Shown: piece by piece, positions 57,520 through 64,000 of the stretch
How the letters are laid out: each line of letters starts with the position of its first letter
Position numbering within the stretch: the first letter of the stretch is position 1
Assembly: GCA_963727465.1 (NCBI GenBank)
Contig: CAVSGL010000003.1
Location: 1-64,000, forward strand
DNA length: 64,000 nt
DNA from: VRUE01 sp963727465
GTDB lineage: Bacteria > Actinomycetota > Thermoleophilia > Solirubrobacterales > 70-9
Reading direction: 5' to 3'
Program-made: the position numbers and the translations under genes
The notes under the pieces: model-generated
Database searches by the model: none
Told to the model about the DNA's origin: nothing
Seen by the model: only the letters and a program-made list of their open reading frames with translations

Positions 57520-59372
57520 TCGCCCGCTTCTTCGCTCGCCCGCTTGCCGACCGTGATCGTCACCGCCGACCCGGGTTCGACTTCGGAGCCCGGCGGCGGG
57601 AACTGGTCGAGCACCCGCCCGATCTGCTGCGTCACTTCGGTTTCTTCTTCGCGCACGTCCGGTTCGAGCCCGGCTTCGCGCAGCGCTTCCACCGCTTCGC
57701 GCCGTTCGGCGCCGATCACGTTCGGCACCTTCGCTTCCTTCACGCCCTTGGAGACGACGATCGAAACCGTCGAGCCCGCCGGCAGCTGGGCGCCGGCGCT
57801 CGGCGACTGGCGGATCACCTCGCCCGCCGGCTTGGCGCTTTCTTCTTCTTCGACGCTGGGGCTGAAGCCGCGGCCGCGGATCTGCTGCACCGCGACCGAG
57901 CGCTGCGTGCCGACGAGGACCGGCACCTTGGCCAGCTTCTGGCCCTTGGAGACGACGAGCACCACGGTCGAGCCGCGCGTCGCGACGGTCCCGCCCGAGG
58001 GCTTCGTGCGGATCACCTGCCCCGCTTCGACCTGGTCGGAGTTCGCCTTTTCGACCTGGGCGACGAAGCCGGCTTCTTCGACCTGTTCGACCGCTTCTTC
58101 CTGGCTCGTCCCGGCGAGGGCGCCCGGCACCTTGCCGCTGCCCGGGCCGGAGCTGACCGTCAGCCCCACCTTCGGCTTCGAGCAGAAGAAACCGAGGAAG
58201 CAGTCCTGCGACGCAGGACCCGCCGGCGGGTCCTGCTCGAGCACCGTGTTCGCCGCGACGTCGCGGCGCACGCGGGCGATGTCGCCGACCTTGAACCCGT
58301 TCTGTTCGAGCAGCGCGATCGCGACGCCGAGCTGGTTGCCGGTCACCGCCGGCACCTCGGTCTTCGAGTCGCGGGTCAGGCCGAAGCCGATCAACGCCCC
58401 GATCAGGACGGCGACCGCGGCCAGCATCCACCAGGTCCGGCGGCGCCGGCGGCGGCGCTCGTCCTCGTCCTCGGCCGCGAGCGCCTGCTCGGGGCCGGCG
58501 ACCGGCGGCGGCAGCGGCGCAAACGCGGCGGTGCCGCCTCCCCCGCCCGGTTCGCGCGCGGCGGCGTCGAGCGCCGCGATGAACGCCTCGGCGCTCTGGA
58601 AGCGCTGGCCGGGGTCCTTTTCAAGCGCCCGCATGACGACCGCGTCGAGCGCCGGCGAGACCGCCGGCGCGATCGAGCTCGGCCGCTGCGGTGTGTGCGA
58701 GACCTGCTTCATCGCGATCGCCACCGCCGAGTCCGCCTCGAACGGGATCCGCCCGGCGAGCGCCTCGTAGAGCATCACGCCGATCGAGTAGAGGTCGGAG
58801 ACCGCTGTCACCGCCTGCCCCTGGGCCTGCTCGGGCGAGAGGTAGTGCGGCGTGCCCATCACCGAGCCGGCCTGGGTGATTTCCGAGGCGCCGGCGCGGG
58901 CGATGCCGAAGTCGGTGACGGTCACCTTGCCGTCCTCGTCGACGATCACGTTCTGCGGCTTCAGGTCGCGGTGGACGACGCCGTGGCGGTGGGCGTAGCC
59001 GGCGCCCTCGAGCACCTGGCGGATCAGGCCGACCGACTGCTCCGGGGTCAGGCCCTGCTCGATCAGCTCCTTCAGCGAGCGGCCCTCGAGCAGCTGCATC
59101 GCGATGTAGTAGGTGCCGTCGACGTCGCCGCGGTCGTAGACGGCGACGATGTTCGGGTGCGAGAGGCCGGCGGCGGCCTCGGCCTCGCGGCGGAAGCGCT
59201 CGACGAACTCGCGGTCCTGGGCGAAGCGCTTGTGCAGGACCTTGAGCGCGACGCGGCGCTGTAGGTGCGGGTCCTCGGCCAGCCAGACGTCAGCCATGCC
59301 GCCCGAGCCAATCCGGCGCAGCAGCCGGTACCTCCCGTCGATGACGCTCCCTTCGCCGACTTCGGCCGACAC
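57516..59372 (-). CDS. pknB: PknB-type Ser/Thr kinase with PASTA domains
   Basis: 618 residues. The kinase domain has GSGGMADVWLAED, VALKVLHKRF, VVHRDLKPQNVIV, VTDFGIARAG and YLSPEQAQG. A juxtamembrane DEDERRRRRRR leads to the helix WWMLAAVAVLIGALIGFGL. Four PASTA repeats follow, the first with extra Cys (QDCFLGFFCSKPKV) that may pair. They sense muropeptides/lipid II. The outer part uses GAA almost exclusively for Glu (about 27 GAA to 3 GAG by hand count), whereas the kinase part mostly uses GAG. Between pbpA (1 nt away) and ddl (overlap). Confidence 0.95.
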   Translation of the reverse strand: MSAEVGEGSVIDGRYRLLRRIGSGGMADVWLAEDPHLQRRVALKVLHKRFAQDREFVERFRREAEAAAGLSHPNIVAVYDRGDVDGTYYIAMQLLEGRSLKELIEQGLTPEQSVGLIRQVLEGAGYAHRHGVVHRDLKPQNVIVDEDGKVTVTDFGIARAGASEITQAGSVMGTPHYLSPEQAQGQAVTAVSDLYSIGVMLYEALAGRIPFEADSAVAIAMKQVSHTPQRPSSIAPAVSPALDAVVMRALEKDPGQRFQSAEAFIAALDAAAREPGGGGGTAAFAPLPPPVAGPEQALAAEDEDERRRRRRRTWWMLAAVAVLIGALIGFGLTRDSKTEVPAVTGNQLGVAIALLEQNGFKVGDIARVRRDVAANTVLEQDPPAGPASQDCFLGFFCSKPKVGLTVSSGPGSGKVPGALAGTSQEEAVEQVEEAGFVAQVEKANSDQVEAGQVIRTKPSGGTVATRGSTVVLVVSKGQKLAKVPVLVGTQRSVAVQQIRGRGFSPSVEEEESAKPAGEVIRQSPSAGAQLPAGSTVSIVVSKGVKEAKVPNVIGAERREAVEALREAGLEPDVREEETEVTQQIGRVLDQFPPPGSEVEPGSAVTITVGKRASEEAGE

Positions 59373-59373
59373 C

Positions 59374-60837
59374 TCAGCTCCCTTCCTCGTTGATGATGGT
59401 TTCGGCGACGTCGCGGAAGATCGGCGCGGCGACGTCGTTGCCGAAGGCGGTCGTGCACTCGACCGTCGCCGCGATCGCGATCCGCGGTTCGTCGGCGGGG
59501 GCGAAGCCGATGAACCATGCCTGGTTCTCTTCCGTACCGCCCCCGCAGGAATCGTTGAACGGCGTTTCCGCCGTGCCCGTCTTGCCCGCCACGGCGACCC
59601 CGGGGATCGCCGCGTTGGCGCCGGTGCCTTCGCTGACGACCCCTTCCATCGCCGTGGTCAGCTCCGCCGCGGTCTGCGCGTCGATCGGCCGGCTGTACTC
59701 GGAGGGGTCGAGGCGCCTGCTCACGCGGCCGTCCGGATCGACCACGCGGCTCCAGATCTGCGGCCGCATCAGCCGGCCCCTGTTGGCGACCGCCGCAGCC
59801 ACCTCGGCCATCTGCAGCGGCGTCACCGCGAGCCGCTCCTGACCGATCGCGATCCTGGCGACGTCGACCGGATCGCCGCGGCCGAGCAGCGCGCCTTCGG
59901 AGTAGACGCCGCTCTCGTAGACCTGATCGGCGGGCAGGTCGATCGCCGGGCGCGAGTTGAAGCCGAAGGCGTCCATGTATTCGAACAGCGTGTCGGCGCC
60001 GAGCCGTTCGCCGAGCTGCGCGAACCAGGTGTTGACCGAGTTGGTCAGCGCCGTGTCGAGCGCGATCGGGCCGAAGTTCTCGGTGAAGTCGTTCTGGAGG
60101 GGCTGGCCCTGGATTTCGAGTTCGCCGGGCGCGTCGATCGTCGTCTGCGGCGTGATCCTGCCGCTGTCGAGGCCCGCCGCCGCGGTCACGACCTTGAAGG
60201 TCGAGCCGGGCGGGTAGAGGCCCTGGGTGGCGCGGTCGAGCAGCGGCGTTTCGAACGTATTGCGGTTCAGCTTCGAGAGTTCGTAGGGCACGCGGTTGGG
60301 GTCGTACGGCGGGTTCGAGGCGAGCACCTTGACCCGGCCGCTGGCCGGCTCGAGCGCGACGACCGCGCCGAAGCCCGCCGCCCGCAGGTCTTCGAGCGCG
60401 ACCCGCTGCGCCGCCGGGTCGATGTTGGTGACGACGTCGTTGCCTTCCTGGCTGCGCCCGCGCAGCTCGTCGAGGATCGAGCCGAATTCCGATTCTTCGC
60501 CGACCAGTTCGTCGTTGTGGTAGCGCTCGAACTCGCTGTCGCCCTGGCGCACGAAGCTGTAGCCGATCGGGTGGCCGTAGAGCGAGCCCTGCGGGTAGCG
60601 GCGCACGTAGCGCCTGTTCGCGCCCTTTCCCTTGGCGACCGACTTGGCGAGCACCGTGCCGTCGGCGGCGAGGATGCGGCCGCGCCTGATCTGCTGCTGC
60701 TCGAGCAGCGGCCGCGCGTTGACGCTCTTGTCCTTCAGCGCCTGCGCGTCGAAGACCGCCCAGTAGGAGGTGAAGCCGATCAGCACCGCGAAGAGGACGA
60801 CGACGAGGCCGAAGAGCTTGACGATCTGCCGGTTCAC
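59374..60837 (-). CDS. pbpA: Penicillin-binding transpeptidase (PbpA-type)
   Basis: 487 residues. After one N-terminal helix (LFGLVVVLFAVLIGFTSYWAV) and a dimerisation region, the transpeptidase motifs are PPGSTFKVV (SxxK), TNSVN (SxN) and GKTGTAE (KTG). It cross-links peptidoglycan, probably with the FtsW/RodA partner encoded before it. The start GTG 60835-60837 overlaps that gene (GTGA). The class B set fits the mycobacterial pbpA position. Confidence 0.93.
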   Translation of the reverse strand: MNRQIVKLFGLVVVLFAVLIGFTSYWAVFDAQALKDKSVNARPLLEQQQIRRGRILAADGTVLAKSVAKGKGANRRYVRRYPQGSLYGHPIGYSFVRQGDSEFERYHNDELVGEESEFGSILDELRGRSQEGNDVVTNIDPAAQRVALEDLRAAGFGAVVALEPASGRVKVLASNPPYDPNRVPYELSKLNRNTFETPLLDRATQGLYPPGSTFKVVTAAAGLDSGRITPQTTIDAPGELEIQGQPLQNDFTENFGPIALDTALTNSVNTWFAQLGERLGADTLFEYMDAFGFNSRPAIDLPADQVYESGVYSEGALLGRGDPVDVARIAIGQERLAVTPLQMAEVAAAVANRGRLMRPQIWSRVVDPDGRVSRRLDPSEYSRPIDAQTAAELTTAMEGVVSEGTGANAAIPGVAVAGKTGTAETPFNDSCGGGTEENQAWFIGFAPADEPRIAIAATVECTTAFGNDVAAPIFRDVAETIINEEGS

Positions 60838-62144
60838 CGGACGGCCTCGCGTCTCGCGCGGTCGGAGATCAGCAGCAGCAGCGCGAGCAGGACGAAGTTG
60901 GCGACGATCGAGCTGCCGCCGTAGCTGATGAAGGGCAGGGTGACGCCGGTCAGCGGGATCGCCCGGGTGACGCCGCCGACGATCACGAAGGCCTGGATCG
61001 CGAAGACGGCGGTGAGGCCGGTGGCGAGCAGCTTCGAGAAGCCGTCGTCGGCGAGCAGGGCGATCTTGAAGCCGCGGGCCGCTATCAGCAGGTAGATCAG
61101 GATCACCGCGCAGGCGCCGAAGAGGCCGACCTCGTTGACGATCAGCGAGTAGATCGTGTCGGTCTGCGCCGCCGGCAGCAGCGCCTGGTGGGTCCCGGGG
61201 ATCGTGATCAGCGCCTGGCCGAAACCCTTGCCGAAGAGCCCGCCGTCGGCCTGGGCGAAGATCGATTGGAGGATCTGGTACCCGTGTTCGCTCGGGTCGT
61301 TGTAGGGGTTGAGCCAGATCTCGACCCGGTCGTGGACGTGGGGCACGGTCGCGGCGAAGAACCAGGCGCCGAGCAGGAACAGCGCCATGCCGATGACGAC
61401 GAAGGAGAAGCGCCCGGTGGCGACGTAGAGCAGGGCGAGGAAGGCGGCGAAGAACATCAGCGAGCTGCCGAGGTCGCGGATGAAGACGAGCATGAACATC
61501 GAGGCTCCCCAGACGACCAGCAGCGGCCCGAGGTGCTTGAGCGGCGGCAGGGTAACCCCGAGCACCCGGCGCGCGCCGACGATCAGCACCTCGCGGTGCT
61601 CGCGCAGGTAGCTGGCGAGGAAGACGACGATGCAGATCTTCGAGAACTCGGCCGGCTGGAAGGCGAGCGGGCCGATCTTCACCCCGAGGTAGGCGCCGTT
61701 GACCTGCTGGCCGATCCCCGGCAGGCGCGGCGCCAGCAGCAGCAGCAGGCCGGCGCCGGCGATCGTGTAGCGGTAGCGCTCGAGCACGTCGTAGTCGCGC
61801 AGGAAGTGGATCGTCAGCGCGAAGAGGACGAGGCCGAGGACGAACCAGTTGGCCTGGTCGCGGGCGAGGCCGTCGTCGATGCGGTAGATCATCACCAGCC
61901 CGAAGGCGGTCAGCAGGGCGACGAGCGGGAAGAGGTACGGGTCGGCGTTCGGCAGGCGCAGGCGCAGGTAGACGTGGGTGGCGAGGCAGACGGCGAGGAA
62001 GTAGGCGCCGTAGACGAGGCTGAGGTTGCCGACGCGGGCGTTCTCCTGGGCGAAGACGGCGGCGAACCCGGCGCTGAGCAGCAGCGCCACGGGAATCAGG
62101 GCGAGCAGCTCGCGGTTGCGCGCGGAGGACCTCAGCGCCGACAT
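60834..62144 (-). CDS. FtsW/RodA-type SEDS peptidoglycan glycosyltransferase
   Basis: 436 residues with 10 or more helices. FGLVMIYRIDDGLARDQANW, LQPAEFSKICIVVFLASYL (PAE-x-SK), the loop ending PSEHGYQILQSIFAQADGGLFGKGFG and PLTGVTLPFISYGGSSIVAN (LPFISYGGSS) are SEDS marks. In mycobacteria the gene at this site is rodA. It polymerises glycan strands together with PbpA. Confidence 0.93.
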   Translation of the reverse strand: MSALRSSARNRELLALIPVALLLSAGFAAVFAQENARVGNLSLVYGAYFLAVCLATHVYLRLRLPNADPYLFPLVALLTAFGLVMIYRIDDGLARDQANWFVLGLVLFALTIHFLRDYDVLERYRYTIAGAGLLLLLAPRLPGIGQQVNGAYLGVKIGPLAFQPAEFSKICIVVFLASYLREHREVLIVGARRVLGVTLPPLKHLGPLLVVWGASMFMLVFIRDLGSSLMFFAAFLALLYVATGRFSFVVIGMALFLLGAWFFAATVPHVHDRVEIWLNPYNDPSEHGYQILQSIFAQADGGLFGKGFGQALITIPGTHQALLPAAQTDTIYSLIVNEVGLFGACAVILIYLLIAARGFKIALLADDGFSKLLATGLTAVFAIQAFVIVGGVTRAIPLTGVTLPFISYGGSSIVANFVLLALLLLISDRARREAVR

Positions 62145-62163
62145 CGGGAATCGCGCTCCGCGC

Positions 62164-63345
62164 TCAAGGAATCCCCTGGCTGCGTTCGATGTCTTCGATC
62201 AGCGAGACCGCGTCGGCGCGCGAGCGCACGTCGTGGCCGGCGACCGCGTCGCGGCGCTTGCGGCCGAGCGACCCGCTCTGCACCGGGCTGGCGTACTGCT
62301 CTTCGTAGAGGGAGATGCCGAAGGGGAGCTCGTAGGGCAGCCCACGGTAGAGGGCGACGCGGCCGCCGTCGTCGGTGCCGAGGAACCAGGCCTGGCGGTT
62401 GCCGTACCAGGCGCCGAAGCCGATCGCGGCGAGGATCGCGGCCACGGCGAGCAGCTTGGCCGCCGTGCGCAGGCCGCGGCGGGGCCGCTTCGCGGCGAGC
62501 TGCTCGCGCCGTTTCTGCGCGGCCTCCGCGGCCGCCCGGCGGCGCACCTCGGTCGCGGTCAGGCCGGCCTGCTCGGCGGCGCTGCCGATCAGCGTCGCCT
62601 CCTCGGGCCGCTCCCCCAGGGGCGCGGCGGCGTCGCCGAGGCGGAAGGCGAGCGCCGTGATGTTGTCGCGCCCGCCCGCCCCGTTGGCCTCGTCGACCAG
62701 CGTCCGCACCGCCTCGCGCATCGAGCCCGCCGCGGCGAGCACGGCGGCGATCCGCTGCTCGCTGACCATCGTCGTCAGCCCGTCCGAGCAGAGCAGGAAG
62801 AGGTCGCCCGGCGAGGCCGGCACGGTCTGCACGTCGACCTCGACCTGGGGCTCGGGACCGAGCGCGCGGGTGATGATCGAGCGCTGCGGGTGGTCCTCCG
62901 CCTGGGCGTCGGTGATCTGGCCCTTGCGCCGCATCTCCTCGACCAGCGAGTGGTCGCGCGTGAGCTGTTCGAGCTTGCCGCGCCGCAGGCGGTAGGCACG
63001 GCTGTCGCCGACGTGGCCGATCGCGACCTCTTCGGCGGCCGGATCGAGGATCGCCGCGGTGATCGTCGTCCCCATCCCCGCGCGCGAGGCGTCGGCGCGG
63101 GCGAGTTCGTGGATGCGCCGGTTGGCGGCTTCGATCGTCTCGCGCAGGAAGCCCTCCGGCGGGCCCTCGGGCAGGTCGCGGTCGAAGGCGTCGGCGGCGG
63201 CTTTCGAGGCGACCTCTCCCGCCTGGGCGCCGCCCATGCCGTCGGCGACGACGAAGATCGGCGCGCGGACGAAGAGCGAGTCCTCATTCTCGCTGCGCTG
63301 CCGGCCGGTGTCGGTGCGGAAGGCCTGGTCGTCGACGCGCAGCAC
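62164..63345 (-). CDS. pstP: PP2C-type Ser/Thr phosphatase PstP
   Basis: 393 residues. DTGRQRSENEDSLFV, FVVADGMGGAQAGEVAS, GMGTTITAAIL, VGHVGDSRAYRLRRGKLEQLT and DLFLLCSDGLTTMVSEQ, with GGRDNITALAF near the end of the catalytic domain, are the PP2C motifs with metal-binding Asp residues. One membrane helix (AAKLLAVAAILAAIGFGAWY) and a short outer segment follow. It reverses PknB phosphorylation. Start GTG 63343-63345 directly after the fhaB stop. Confidence 0.93.
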   Translation of the reverse strand: MLRVDDQAFRTDTGRQRSENEDSLFVRAPIFVVADGMGGAQAGEVASKAAADAFDRDLPEGPPEGFLRETIEAANRRIHELARADASRAGMGTTITAAILDPAAEEVAIGHVGDSRAYRLRRGKLEQLTRDHSLVEEMRRKGQITDAQAEDHPQRSIITRALGPEPQVEVDVQTVPASPGDLFLLCSDGLTTMVSEQRIAAVLAAAGSMREAVRTLVDEANGAGGRDNITALAFRLGDAAAPLGERPEEATLIGSAAEQAGLTATEVRRRAAAEAAQKRREQLAAKRPRRGLRTAAKLLAVAAILAAIGFGAWYGNRQAWFLGTDDGGRVALYRGLPYELPFGISLYEEQYASPVQSGSLGRKRRDAVAGHDVRSRADAVSLIEDIERSQGIP

Positions 63346-63822
63346 CTAGCCTCCCCCTGCCTCGAACTTGAACTCGGTGTCGCCGATCCGCACCACGTCG
63401 CCGTCGATCAGCTCCGCCTCGCCGTGCAGCTCGGCGTCGTTGAGCAGGGTGCCGTTGGTCGAGCGCATGTCTTCGACGTAGGCGCGCCCTTCGCGCGTGA
63501 ACACCCGCGCGTGCAGGCCGGAGGCGTAGCGGTCGTCGATCTGCAAATCGGCTTCCTGGGAGCGGCCGATCGAGAGGCCGCCGATCAGGTCGAAGCGCTC
63601 GCCCTCGCGCAGGCCGCCGCCGCGCAGCGCGACCAGCCAGGCGTCGCCCCCCGCCGCCGCGCCCTCGTAGGCGGGAACCGGGTGGAAACCGGTCGCATCG
63701 GGGGCAGGGGCCACCGTCCCCCGCAGGTCCTTGAGCGCGCTGCGCGCGATCCAGAGCAGGAACAGGTAGAGGACGGCGAGGAAGCCGAACTTCAAGGCGA
63801 CACTGATCGGTTCGTAGTCCAC
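63346..63822 (-). CDS. fhaB: FHA-domain membrane protein (FhaB/FipA-like)
   Basis: 158 residues. One N-terminal helix (FGFLAVLYLFLLWIARSAL), a linker, then the FHA fold GLSIGRSQEADLQIDD, SGLHARVF and VEDMRSTNGTLLNDAEL with the phosphothreonine-binding Arg/Ser/Asn residues. FhaB binds phosphorylated partners (FtsZ, kinase substrates). It is adjacent to pstP as in other actinobacteria. Confidence 0.9.
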   Translation of the reverse strand: MDYEPISVALKFGFLAVLYLFLLWIARSALKDLRGTVAPAPDATGFHPVPAYEGAAAGGDAWLVALRGGGLREGERFDLIGGLSIGRSQEADLQIDDRYASGLHARVFTREGRAYVEDMRSTNGTLLNDAELHGEAELIDGDVVRIGDTEFKFEAGGG

Positions 63823-63918
63823 GCGGTCAGCACACTAGAGCCAACTGAGGCAGCAATTACTTTTCGCGCTTCGCTCGCCGCACGAAGAATCAGATAATGA
63901 CGTTTGCTCGCTCCGCGC

Positions 63919-64000
63919 TCACGGCTCGATGTCGAATTTGAAGGTCGTGGTCCCCAGGGTGACCTGGTCGCCGGATTTGAGCCGGGTCGAGCCGACGCGC
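63919..64000 (-). CDS. fhaA: FHA-domain protein FhaA (C-terminal end, truncated by window edge)
   Basis: The last 26 codons read RVGSTRLKSGDQVTLGTTTF followed by KFDIEP and stop, which is the end of an FHA fold. Its place upstream of fhaB on the same strand fits fhaA. The rest lies beyond the window. Confidence 0.65.
   Translation of the reverse strand, partial: RVGSTRLKSGDQVTLGTTTFKFDIEP

Overview
This is a high-GC chromosomal window from an actinobacterium, most likely of the Thermoleophilia / Solirubrobacterales type. The indications are the very GC-rich third codon positions, the actinobacterial LexA box, and the ftsW/rodA-pbpA-pknB-pstP-fha cell-envelope signalling cluster. Further support comes from a dnaE2-type SOS cassette, a dense TetR cluster and very large secreted beta-rich proteins. 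I see no rRNA, tRNA, CRISPR array or insertion sequence. The assignment rests on recognising families, not on a search.

Layout. 1-1.5 kb: SOS mutagenesis operon (minus): truncated ImuB-like protein, small protein, dnaE2 running off the window, with a LexA box at the promoter. 1.7-4.1 kb: tight plus-strand run of a 55-aa membrane peptide, tyrosinase, a detached tyrosinase C-terminal domain and an EEP-type phosphohydrolase. 4.4-24.4 kb: TetR-rich region (eight genes, nine TetR domains) around two giant secreted proteins, two COG1672-type ATPases and pyrF. 24.4-27.4 kb: compositionally distinct four-gene module (divergent HTH regulator; unknown protein, HExxH protein and dCTP-deaminase-like protein in overlapping order). 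27.4-32.7 kb: metabolic genes (enoyl-CoA hydratase, metF, alpha/beta hydrolase, DUF3105, FemAB-like, GNAT). 32.8-44.4 kb: exopolysaccharide/undecaprenyl-glycan cluster (sugar transferase, three glycosyltransferases, flippase, O-antigen ligase, LytR_C protein, CapD-like dehydratase, DedA, UppP). 44.5-48.5 kb: purM, a third COG1672-type ATPase and a receptor kinase. 48.6-55.4 kb: accessory region with lower GC, decayed genes (frameshifted membrane gene, rearranged thiolase), orphan proteins, a nucleotidyltransferase/HEPN-like pair and a MazEF pair. 55.4-64 kb: beta-propeller protein, then the minus-strand cell-wall signalling operon fhaA-fhaB-pstP-ftsW-pbpA-pknB-ddl.

The genes fall into three groups. 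Envelope construction (ddl, PBP, FtsW/RodA, UppP, exopolysaccharide cluster) sits beside its Ser/Thr phosphorylation control (two kinases, PP2C phosphatase, two FHA proteins). DNA damage and nucleotide functions are dnaE2/ImuB-like, the dCTP-deaminase-like module, pyrF and purM. The two accessory regions carry toxin-antitoxin or defence-like modules. Observations I consider most worth following are: palindromic elements inserted in frame inside two unrelated coding sequences; the HExxH/dCTP-deaminase-like operon; a partition of glutamate codons GAA/GAG that follows protein topology; and operator-like repeats abutting COG1672-type ATPase genes.
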